Assembly (NCBI GenBank): GCA_021432605.1
Contig: MU271147.1
Span: forward strand, 1,984,001-2,048,000
From: Coniochaeta sp. PMI_546
Lineage: Eukaryota > Ascomycota > Sordariomycetes > Coniochaetales > Coniochaetaceae
Reading direction: 5' to 3'
DNA: 64,000 bases
Every line of letters begins with the position of its first letter. Positions within the stretch are counted from its first letter, which is position 1. Below are positions 33,496 through 45,056 of this stretch, piece after piece. The notes beneath the pieces were generated by a model. The model did not search any database. It was not told the DNA's origin and worked only from the letters and a program-made list of their open reading frames with translations. The translations under genes and the position numbers were made by a program.

Positions 33496-36400
33496 TGCGG
33501 ATCGTCACCCGAGCGGCGCTCTCTTTGTCCTCGGTCACCACTATCCTATTTTACTCAACATCATAGCTGGATGAACTGATTGCAGGCATTGGAAGTGAAG
33601 GATCAAGTTCAAACCTCGGACATTCTCAACGACCCATAGAGAGGACATACTAAATGGTTCTATCTCCGTCTGCCACCCGCGTGCCGTGTAGAGCGATACG
33701 AGAAATATTGCCCTGCGCAGCCGGCGGCCCTCACCCATCTCAAAGACCTATCTCGACTCGAGCACAACTCGATATTTTATCATGTTTACACTGACCGCGA
33801 TTTCCTCGGTCTACGGCATTCTGGCGTTGGTGATACGATTTCGAACGGCAGCCTTGTTTTGCTTTATTGATACCACGTGTTCTATTTTATGTCCTGCGAC
33901 ATACGAATCCTTTTATATCGGGAGGCTGTACGTCCTTGTTGGCGCTTGGAACCGGCATTTCCTACTTATGTCACGACTGGGTTTGGCGGCGAGAAGGGAT
34001 GGAGATAGGGACACGCACTAATCAAATTTGCGATGTTTCGGAGGATATTACGGAACTTTTTTACATACTTGTTGATACTCGCGCCGGTTCGAGCACGGTT
34101 GGTCCGGCCGATGGGAAGTAATACTATTCTGGATCTCTCACGAAGTACACGGTGCCGCGATGGAATATGGGGTCGACGGCTGAGTCTGGCGATATGCGCG
34201 AATAGAACAACAATTGCGACGGCGGAGGAAACTCGTTTTTCGTGCTTGCTCCTGGCTTACTTTGGGCGATCACACTCACGCGGACGGAGTTCAGTCTACC
34301 TTCGCCTCTTTCACGCTACCCTCCGGAAGCAACGACTGTATACTCCGCTCGACCAAATATGGACTGGCAGAACTGCGAACACGCTATTGGCGGGCTTATA
34401 CCTGTTTCTCTTTATGATCTGAGCGGGACTCTGTAGACGGAGATTGGAATGTGTAGACCTTGGATACCCGAATTTGGTTTTGGCTTTGGCTTATGGCACC
34501 TTGGCGGTCCTGGGGGTGAGCAGACACCCTTGAAGGGAGAGACTGCGTGCTGGTCAACCACCGTCACTTGAGTCTCACCGGGCCGGTGGAACGGCTGGAC
34601 TTTGAGAGAAGGAGGAACAGACGGTGCCGCTTCTTTTGCCTCACTCGTGTTGATAGAGGATCATGCCTCCTAATAACCGGTACCATCAAGCTATACAACT
34701 TGACAATATATCACCTCAACTCGGGTCGTCTCGTGATGAGATGGGCGGCGTACTGTATGTGATATGCGATGGTGTGGTAGATCCGTGGTATCCATAATAC
34801 ATGGAGTGATGTGAACCACCTATACCTGCTGGCTTTTCGCAATTCCTTCTTTAGCCTTCAGATCAGTCTCGCTGACTGAATCACCACAGGTCCAACCCAC
34901 CACATGAGCACGAGGGAAAGGGGGAACATCGAGGCTGCCAGAAATTCATCGAGAGACGATCAGCTCCTCGGTGGTGACCTGCGAGCTGAATTCACTGCGG
35001 CTTACATCATGTCTTAGTAGGGCCAGACAGAGGGGAACAAGCTACGAGTAGGCGCCAACAGAACTAGGTTTTGCGTTACCATAACTAGTGTACAACTAAT
35101 GGAGTCGGAAGCTGATCTTAGGAGATATCTAGGTAGTCGGTCCCATTCAAACAACCGTACCCCCCTTTTGACGAGGTGCTCGACGCTACGCCGTTAACAG
35201 TACGACAGGCGACAAAGTCAGGCAAGGAGGACTGCCATGAACCGCCGTATACCCTTACAAGACCCAGCAAACCCCTGACACCATCTACTTTGTTGAAGAT
35301 AAGGGGCACGTTAGAAGCTCTACCAGAGCTGACGGTGATGTTTGGTGATGGCCCGAGGACCTTCGCACGGCAGTTTCTACAACTCCTCATAAAATGCTGT
35401 GTCTGAAGATCGGGGAATAAGCGTGTAGGGTAAGTGCTGGACGTTACGTCACTATACTGCCGGTCTCATCGTGCGATGTTCGTCACTTTGAGTCTGGCAT
35501 CAGGTCGATAACATGTAACTGACGGCTATCTCACCATGCCGCTCTTCCACGAAGGCCACGCGATTTCCGTCTCGTCTTCATGGCCTACCAGCCATTTCCA
35601 ACTTCAAGGGATTGCGACTCCTCACGCATTTAGACTACACACTGCACTGCATGGGACTGCTCGTTCGAAAGCTCAGGTGGCTACTATGGTAATGGGCATT
35701 TCCTCACGCTCGAGGAATACGTACATAGGTACAACACGAAGATGTCGGTGGTCTGCCAGGGCCAACCCTGATCTCCGCGTCAGTGCTTCCGCTGATTTGA
35801 CTTCTCCTCCCAGTAAGTTTACATCTCGAAATCATTTCTGGGCAGCTCGGATCATTCACAAGGGACAGAGAGCATTATCGGCAAGGCAGAGCAGGTCGGC
35901 AACATGTGTCGAATAGGGACAGAGAGTCTCCAAAGGCTTCACCAAAGCCAGCTAGCTGTGATCCGACAACAGATAGAGAAGTTGTTTGATGCCTCAGTTC
36001 ATGACACCCACAGATGAGAGCTGCTTTTTAGTCTCTGGCTCTGCATGTCTTGTAACCCCCATGTTACCAGCAGCAGCAGGACAGACGAGCGTCATCCGGA
36101 GAGCGACGGAGCAGTAAAGCTGACAGACGAATACGAACGAGTCAACGTGATCCAACCATCCACACGTGGTCCTTTCCGGTAACTGGGGGAACTCCAGCTT
36201 CATACCGCCCAAGCATTGTACGCAGGGGTATTGGTTACTATCTTCGCCCCTCCGGTCCGAGGAATCAGGCTGACCATCTCTCCTCTGTCGACAGATGCGT
36301 GTCACCAGAGGTTCGTGAGCAATAATCATATCGGCTGCCATCGGCCTCTGAACGGCGAACTTGGCCCCGAGTGGATATGTTGCCTTCCAGAATCCGTCAC

Positions 36401-39400
36401 TTGGGTCGAGTCACGCTGCTCACTGTTGCTGCCGGGGCGATTTTGTGGCGAGCATTCCATACTAAGTGACTGTTTTCGTGATCGTGTCTGTGGCAAGTGT
36501 CAGGTTGGTAGACAGCTATTGTGCTCTCACTGGGGTTTGGGGCCCGAGACAGTCAGTCAGCAGAGGCTCCAAGCGGCAAATGCGTCATACGGAAACGAAG
36601 ACACCACTTACCATCTCCTAGAGGTCTGGAAGGTCACGCACCTTGGCAAAGTCTACTCAGCGTTGGAAGGATCTTGATCATCACGATGACTATGGGGTGA
36701 CTAACTTGGAAGAGTATGCACAGACACTGGAGCATATGTAAAATGGCTGAGTCTCTCGCCGTCGTGTCTGTGTCATCGCTACTGGAGGCTTCATGCTGAC
36801 ACAAGACGTGACAGCATCGAGATAGCTAATATGGAATTCACGGCCTGCCAACAGGCAGGCAAAGAACCTTGGACGTTGCTTAACGCTCCAGTAGGTGAAA
36901 ACCGACGCCGAGCTTTGGCATCACACACCCGACGATTATGTTTCCTTCTTTGCCCCACAAGATGCTGACGATGTCTCGCCTCTGGGATGATGACATGAGA
37001 GACATCCGTCACAACTCGTTGCGCGATACGGGCATGTTGCGCGGCACGGACTGGGTGCCCATCCACATTGCAGGTATACCAGTCCGGGCGAGTTGCTACC
37101 GAGGCCTCTCGAAACCCAGCCGATGATCGAGAATGAGTCGACAGCCGTGGTGCTGCCAAGGTGGATGCTACCACACGCTGCCTGGAACTAGGTACTTCCG
37201 GCCGAGTATTCAGCCAAGCAGCCATAATGACCCAGCTGAGAGAATGGCTCTTGTCTCAAGTGACTGGGTATTCGCGGCTTTGCCAGATCGCCAGAGCTCG
37301 CCTGAACATCGACTCTTTGACTCTCTAAGACGGCACCCCAGCTGGTGTCGTTGTCGTCGAGGCTCAGCCTTGCGTGGAGTCAGCTCTCCACTACGAGAGG
37401 TCAGCTGGGCATGCTTCCTATCCACATTCGAAGCTACAGGAGTCTCGAAGCCGTGAACAACGTCTCTCCTCCTGTTCACGTCTAGATCGAGTATTTTACT
37501 GCGTGGTTATTCGCTACCCTTTTGTGGCGGGTACGAGCCTTTGTGAGACTGCTGCCTGCGCTAACCCTCCCACTGTCATCCTTCACGGCACATTCCAGAT
37601 CATCGGGAGGATTTGTGAATGCGACACACCACTGCAAAGAATATTCTACGCAAACTTCCATATCCCCGTATCCGAACCTTGGACCAAGTGATCCACCTAT
37701 GCGACACTTGAACGCAGCCTGTGGGCCAACGAGCGTCCGCGGCGGCGGCGACAATGTCCCAGATTCTAATCATGGCTGACGTGCACCCGCACCAGCAAGA
37801 CTGCTTCCTCCCTGGTAGGTCTTGCCATGGATGCCTGAACATGCGTCGGCGAAACAGTAAGCCAATGTCCAGTTGGCAGCCAGGCAGGAACCGGCACAAC
37901 GTCCTCCGGAAGCGACACGTTCAGGGTAACAAAGAACAACGCCCGGTCACGGGCGATACTGAGACACCTGGATCTGATGGAGTGCATTGATGGATCCCAC
38001 ATCTAAGCCACGCCACTCCCCAGGATACAAGGGACCTGGGGAGTTTTGACCGGACTAAGCTCGTGAAGATCGGATCACTAAGCGGGTGAGAATATGCTTC
38101 GCGCGTATTCTAATTATGTTCGCCGCTGTTACTCATCGTCCTCGTCATCTTTCGCCGAGACATTACAAACTTGCTATTGCCAAAGTCCTGGACCGCCGGC
38201 CGCAAACGAGCTTATGTCAAAGTGAGGTTGGAAATTGAAGTCTGTGCCTGGCGATTCAGGCAACTCTGTACGCGGCCAGCAGCTGGAATAGCTCTCTCCA
38301 CACCACCACCGCTGCCTGCCATTGGCGAGCCCGATGACAAGTCCGAGGTCGAGACATTGATTGTTCTGGAACAATTCTAGGGAGCGGAGGTTGGTAGTGC
38401 TCCGGATACGGCATGTACTCCTTTTGGGGACCGACTCTTAGATCTGGAGAGTCCAACCAGACATTATTCTGCGTACGTAGCCCCTGAGTAAAAGGCATCC
38501 TTCTTTCAGCTCTTTCAGAGGCGCGCGGCACCGGTCCTGAGCCACGGACAAGCGCCAGGTTTGCCCTGCTGTGCACAATTGCTCTTTTGTTTGCATCGTA
38601 CGCTCCCACCGCCTACCGATGCAACGACCGTAAATGCAGCCGCGGTTACCAACAAATGAGCACAATCGCGGGACGCCGAAGGATGTCCCTGTTGCGCGAG
38701 AGCCTGTCGTGCCGCGCCCGTCTGGACAACGTGATGCTCTTGTGAGGCCAGAGGGGATAATTATGACTCAAAGTGATCCGCATATAACTATCTATCTCGG
38801 ATAATCTCTCACCATTATCTCACCACTTCAGCCCGATTCGCGTCATGCGGTGCTACACTCCGATGGCGGCGAAATGGTCGCGAGAGAGGCCTCGTGGAGA
38901 ATGACCAGCCAGCATTTGTTGCCCATCGCACATGATAGTTGCCCAGGTGTGTCCAGGCGCTGCGATGTCGCCTTCGCCGTGCGACCGGGCTGGGCGAGCA
39001 ATGCAAGGGGGGGGGACTAGTCTCAGCAGCGTGGTTGACTCATCCACCACAGCTCTCTCTGCCCTTAGCGAGTTGGTTGTGCAAACAAGCCACCTTCGGG
39101 TCCCAATAGGCTGGTGTTGGTTGCTGAGGCTACCCCTCTGGTATCTCGAGGCTCGATTTCTGAAACAGGGACAATCTGCCTTGCCCGGCCGTCGCCTCGT
39201 GCCTTACACAGTCGATCGAGGCTGTTCGCGATGCCGCGGGACTATACGCTTTCAGCTCTTTCCGGACCACGCTGGGGTCCTACGACTCTGCCGGAACGGG
39301 CTACGATAATGTGGACCTACGACACAGTCAAGAAATGCTGTCCGGCCTCGAGCTGAAGATGATTTGTCTCTCGCGAATCAGGGCTCCGAGATTGTTCGAG

Positions 39401-42400
39401 GGCCAATCACCAGCGGACTCGTGCGGGGAACCGCACACTCTTCCCGTCGCAGGCGACTTACCATTGTATTACCTTCTTAACGGCACTCCCGGCTGGTAGG
39501 TATTCTGTGCTTGTCCACGAGCAGGAGTGCTTGCCAGCTGTAGACTCGAGGACAAGGGATTCCCACCTGTACGCAGTCCGGACCTTTCGATGCCTATGAC
39601 TTAGTCCGTAGAGTTTGATTTCATCACTCGTATTCACTGCGCCGAGATGATCTTCAACGTCTCGGCGCATGTCCTTGTCTATCTCTTATCGCCAGATAGG
39701 GGGCTGCGATAAGATCTGACTGATAGACGTGGTCATTGTAAGTCGCGTGTTTGCCCCATGTTTCGACTCAACAAATGAACAGCATATGGAGTCAAGGAAA
39801 TGTTCTCAGTAGCACAGGAACCATGCCGAGTCCGTCAAGGCTTCAGCTTATGAACAGACCTTTAGATCGACGCCAACGTGTATCAGGACCTGAAATAGAG
39901 TTCATCGGTCCGCGCATGATAGGGGCCGATTTATGCACCAAGCGTTCGGTCAGCGGCCACCAAATTAGAGCTCAGCAAAGAGCATTGTTGGGCCAAGGTG
40001 TAATAAACCTTGTCTGAATACGTGAGTCAATAGGGGCGAGTTTCGAAACGTTTGCTGGTTCGAGAGGCAACAATTGCTCGGCCCAGGTGAACATCTTCAT
40101 GTCGAAAACCGTACAAGACTCGCACAACGGCGCCTGGAGCTCGGGAAGTGAACAATCCTTGAGTCCTTACAGCCGAGAAAGACCGTCTCCCCGCGAGAAC
40201 CCTTTGACGCCATCTGTACATCATGTGTGTATACGCCAGCGTGCCTAGCCTCGCTCGCGTCCTCGAGGCATATCATTGAGTGCGGTAGTTCCCCAGTCCG
40301 GAAGGCAGAGTACATACAGCCTTACGGAAGCTCACTCCCCTGCCAGCCTCCGGAGGGACGTTGAGTTCGTGTCTTTGCTCACCGGTCAAATTGATGGACT
40401 TCTTCGTATCATGTTCCTCGTCTCCGGCAGGAGGTGGCATGGCATGCATTGGGAGAGATGCTTGTAAGCCAGGCTATCAGTTCGACACTCCACATGTTGC
40501 CTGAGACAGCCCAAGGCACCAAGCCTCCATTCGATGTTCCACAGGGCTGGCTTCGAATAAGAAAGGGAGACAGACAAGTGCGACTCGGATGCTATTCAGC
40601 CTTGCAAACCGATCTGAGCTCCCAAACTGGCGTAGACTTCTCGACTGTCCTTGTCATTCTTGTCTTCCATCGCGCCTTGGGTGAATAGCTCCATTTCTTG
40701 CCGTCCTGCCGGCCAGAGTGGAGATGCAACTGGAGGTCGAAAGAGCACATACGTGTGTGACTTGACTGGTGCACCGACGGCTCAGGGACTGGACTGAGTG
40801 GAAGGAAGACTTTCTGCGCACCGCACTAGTATTCTGTGCTATGCCGAATCCGGCGCTAGCGTGGAAGTTGGTGTCAATCTGACTCAAGCACCCATTGGTC
40901 TGAGAAGGCCGTGCTCCGCTATTCTGCATGGAGACAGCCCAATCAGAAGGCCGTTATTCCACAGCCGGCAGACTCAGGTTGGCTCATCGCGCAATTGAAA
41001 CTGGAAGGGTGTGCGACTGTGCCAGCCATCCTCTTGGTCTCGATGAAGGGTCCCGGGAGGATGATATGTGTAGGTATTGGATGGGGAGAGTTGACTGAAG
41101 TTGGCGATTGTGTATTGTTGACGCTGCGAGCTAAGAGCGGGCAGAATTGGCCTTGGGAAGGGATAAGCTTTGCCTGAGGCAGTTGTGCTGATAGCTTTTA
41201 CATCAGTCTGATTACATTTTACATTACAAGTATGGGCTGAAGTGCAGACAAGCAGACAAGCAGACAACATTGACAAGACGGTAGGTACCAAATCATGGAG
41301 TTTGTCGCAAAGAGAGTAGGGTACGTGTAATAAGGTACCTTCCTTGCCTTTGCAGTGAGCGTGTGTTAGGTGTGTGTGTGCGCTGTTCCGTACCCATGTC
41401 GCTTTTGGGATGCACACACACCCCCCAGGCCAAGCCAGACTCGCCGTTCTCTCATCTTCATACCTGACTGGAGACCACGGGATTCCCACCTTCATAATGG
41501 CAAGGGCACCTCGACGCTGCCGTGTTGTTCCTCCCCTCTCTTCTTCCCCCCATCGAACCATCACCATGTTCGAATCCAAGATCTAGAGGATAGCGACTGA
41601 TCTCAGTCTGCTTGAAAGATCACAACTCCGCTCACCTCTTATATGTTTATCTGCGCATCTCCATCTCTGTAATATTTAACTTTCATTTTCCGCAGTACTT
41701 GCCTTGTCATTACCTCAGTTTGGGTCAAAATCTCAAATTTCTCGACATCTCCGCTCTTCACTGTGTGCTCCGATTCTCCCAGTTTGCTCTCATACTAGCT
41801 GTAAGAGTCTCGTTTTGTTGCATCGGCATTGGTTTGCTCGTGCAACAAAGAGAGAGAGAAAAAAAACACCTCCCACCAACTATACCAGCGACCTTGTCCA
41901 TCCAACACTGCAAACCTTCTCTGAAAACACGAGAAGTGCCTAGTGTTGATATCATTCAAAGAGGTATGTGTGTGTCTCCTGATTGACTGTTGTTGGGCTG
42001 TGGCAATCTCGCCACAGCGAACCTTTCTGTTTGGGAAGATGAGCAAAAGGACAGGCGACAACTCCTGGCACCGCTAGGGACGATCGATCCATTCCAGGCT
42101 TCCGTGTCAGTGTGTGTCACACCACTAACCACCCATAAATTGCGTTAGTTGGAGCCACCTGTACCTAGCGGCAATAATCGGCTACCGCCTCGCCACCATT
42201 AGCCACCCTTATAGCCACGACTACCAAGAAAGAGTCACAGAGTCACGTCGAGGCCTGAACCGGGGTCTTATACCAAAACTCCCATTGTTCACGCCGCCGT
42301 GCCTTGCCCAGACGCCTGAAGAGTCACCACCACCTATCCTTCTTGCCTCCACATCGTCACCGTTGTCGGAATACACTCTCCTTAAAGAGCCTCCAACCTG

Positions 42401-42831
42401 CAGCCACACTCGTACCTGCTGCTGTAACATCACAGGCCTGCCCGTCGACGACCTCACTCTCCACTCCATCCATACCGGACCTCCGATAGCGAACACTCCA
42501 TCGCACCTTCCTCGTCTACACGCCTAATGGTAGCGTAGACTACCTACCCCTTCCTCCTTCTCTTTTGCTTCCATAGCCAAAGATCCATACGATGCCTCTT
42601 GCGAGCATCCGCTCCCTTCCAGTCGCTGTCTCTGCTCTGTCTACCGGTCTTATTGTTCGTGAAAAGTTGGCCTTCGAGACATTTGTCTAGGTCATCCTCT
42701 TTCTCGGCATCAACAGTCCTGCAACATCCAGATCTGGTTGTTGTTGGGCGTCACCCCTGACCGGTAACACTGCTTTGACGGCGACTGGAAGTACCTCCCT
42801 TCCGACTCTCCTCCAACCCCCATAACCAAAG
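33496..42831. other. 9.3 kb gene-poor region between areA and the cyclin gene
   Basis: No supported protein gene. Long open stretches such as 40974-41579 (-) start at TTG, lack family features and are crossed by frames on the other strand. Simple sequence is present: G9 at 39007-39015, CAGACAAG repeats at 41245-41267, and GT-rich sequence near 41360-41385. From about 41600 the plus strand becomes CT-rich and resembles the long leader of the downstream cyclin gene, with a strong donor-like AAGAGGTATGTGT near 41962. Confidence 0.45.
42592..42690 (+). CDS. Candidate upstream ORF in the cyclin leader, 32 codons
   Basis: An ATG at 42592 opens a 32-codon frame ending at TAG 42688-42690, 141 nt before the cyclin start. 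No other ATG occurs between this stop and the cyclin ATG. It lies just after a possible 3' splice site (TTCCATAG at about 42576), so it would be present even if the upstream leader is spliced. The peptide is not recognisable. It is listed as a possible translational control element, not a functional protein. Confidence 0.4.
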   Translation: MPLASIRSLPVAVSALSTGLIVREKLAFETFV

Positions 42832-45056
42832 ATGCAGGCCTGGCACTATGGCCTAGCCTCCCCCCCTACCGAATATATACACCCCGATGTTCTCGACAGC
42901 AGTCAGGCCAGTGATAGCGACTCGGATTGCTCTTCGTCTGCAACCCTGGCATCTACTGCGTCGAGCTTATCAACCTTGGCTTCAGCCGCGTCGTCTTCGG
43001 CGTGGTCTGCACCGTCCTCACAGAACTCCGATTTTACCACGACCTCAGTAATTGGTCGCGAATCCTACCCTGGCGCCGAGTCTCAGGACGCGTCCCAACA
43101 GAAAAGACTCGTGACAGGGAAGCTGTTTGGCGAGTCCCTCCGTCACCCAGCCGAACTCAACTTCCATCAACAAACACAACAACAATCATCACAAGCTCGC
43201 GAGGCAATCCCTGCTGAGCTTCGAAAGAATCCGCGTCGCACCTCGGCAGCTTCTTCGGCCTCGCGCGGTTGTCCTCCGACACTGTTCCGCCAAGTCGATC
43301 GCAAGGTCGAGTTTGTCGACAAGCTCGTTGGTAAGGAAACGATCCAGACTCACCATCTAAAATGTACCCATGCTCAACCCCCAATCCAGATTCTGCAACG
43401 TATATCGTTGAAGCCATATGGCCGACGTCGTCGGTGCCGTGTCGCGCCGACTTTGGCACTAGCACGAGTGTCTTGCCGCTTAGGAAGTTCATCGAGGAGA
43501 CTCTGCGCCGCTCGCGCACCAGTTACTCAACCCTGCAGGTGGGGCTATACTACTTGATCTTGATCAAGCCTCACATTCCGAGCCATGATTTCACCATGGA
43601 GCAGACCGACGAGTCGCACGCTAGTCGGGTCCTGCAATGTGGCCGCCGTATGTTCCTTGCTGCCCTGATCCTCGCCTCGAAGTGGCTCCAAGACCGTAAT
43701 TATTCGGCTCGAGCCTGGAGCAAGATTTCGGGGCTCAAGATCTGCGAGATCAACGAAAATGAACTTGCCTTCCTCGCCGCTGTCAATTGGAAGCTCCACA
43801 TTGGCGAGGACTTGTACAAGGTCTGGAGCGACTGCGTCATGGAGCACACCCCTTCCCTTCCGCCTTCCAGTGGTGGCAGTCTTACCCGGGACGCTGGCTT
43901 CGAGCGCGAATGTGCTGCCTTCAAGAAGCTCATTCAGGGTTTGACTCCCGAGTTGGACAATCTGGATGACCTCGCACCGACGAAGGAGAGGCTGAGGGTC
44001 CCCGCGAGGCTGAGCAGCGTTCCCAAGTTCGTCCAGCCCTTCGTCCTGGAACCTCAACCCGCAGCGGTGGGCAGCCCTGGTCGACAGCAGCTGCCGGCAC
44101 TTCCAGCATTGGGACTCTTGCCCACTCCTCGGCGACTGGTTACCTCTAGCTGCGGATTCAGCACCCCTGCAGTGGGTGTTGCGTCTCAGCTCCTCGGACG
44201 TGCCCATTCCATGTCCTCGGCAATGTCCCATGCCAATGCTGTTTCTGCGAGTCAGACTCTAGATCGGTGGCCGGTTCCGGTTCCCTCTTTCACCAGGTCA
44301 TCACCCCCAAACTATGTTCCGACACGTCGGTCTTCCCTCGCCAATACCGTCTCGACTGCTTCGTCTCCGGAGTCGATGGTATCAGACAGCTCTGGCCAGT
44401 CTCGTACTTCCTCCATCTCCTCGGCATCCCTTTTGCATCACGCGCCGGCTTATATGCAGGCGCGACGTGCAGTCGGCGAGCGCCAGAAGATGGTCTATGG
44501 ACAGCACTTGCAGCTAGGACGGAGCTCTTTTGATGACCAGTTCTCAAGCAAGCGGACGCTCGCCGTTGCCGACATGGTGGACCTCACGGAACCTTTCCAA
44601 CTAGGCGAGACTGAAGTGCGGATTGCGTCGCCGGATTCATATGGCACCTACCTTGCCGAAGACGATTCTAAGAGCTCTGCGATGGATCAGTATTACCAGC
44701 TCTCAGTTCGAGATGCGGCCTTCGCGCTTCAGAAGTTGCACAACCATCGGGATACCGATGAGCCAACCCCGAAGCCCGCACAGACTTGGTCGGTTCCCGC
44801 CAGCCAGGGCCCGAAGCGTAAGAGGACAGAAGACTCTCATCTGCAGGAGAGCGTTCGCGACCTTCTTGCTGTGCATCCAGACGAGCAGAGCTCGATGTGG
44901 TCAGACAAGTTGGTAGGTTTGCCAACGCCGCAACCCGCGTACCCGACTCTTTGTGCGGACTGGACGGCCAAGCGACCTCGACTGGCGACACCTGACATGT
45001 ACCAGCCTCATCTCAAGGAAGCGTACGGACAGCACCTACTGATCCCATCCATTTAA
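42832..45056 (+). CDS. Pho85-type (PCL) cyclin
   Basis: Two exons (42832-43330 and 43390-45056), with a 59 nt intron, give 721 aa. The first about 165 residues are Ser/Ala/Gln-rich and disordered. The cyclin box follows (about 170-300): KFIEETLRRSR, STLQVGLYYL, CGRRMFLAALILASK, RNYSARAWSKISGL, INENELAFLAAVNWKLHI. The RRMFLAALILASK helix and the NYSARAWSKISG segment are typical of PCL-class cyclins that partner Pho85/PhoA kinases, such as Aspergillus PclA. The C-terminal 400 residues are Ser/Pro-rich, with many potential SP/TP phosphosites and a PKRKR nuclear-localisation-like cluster. Likely roles are in cell cycle, conidiation or nutrient signalling; the exact subclass is uncertain. The gene has a long leader with a uORF. 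Confidence 0.87.

Noticed and set aside
40974-41579. 201-codon frame on the minus strand
   Set aside because: Starts at TTG, crosses simple repeats and lacks any recognisable protein signature.
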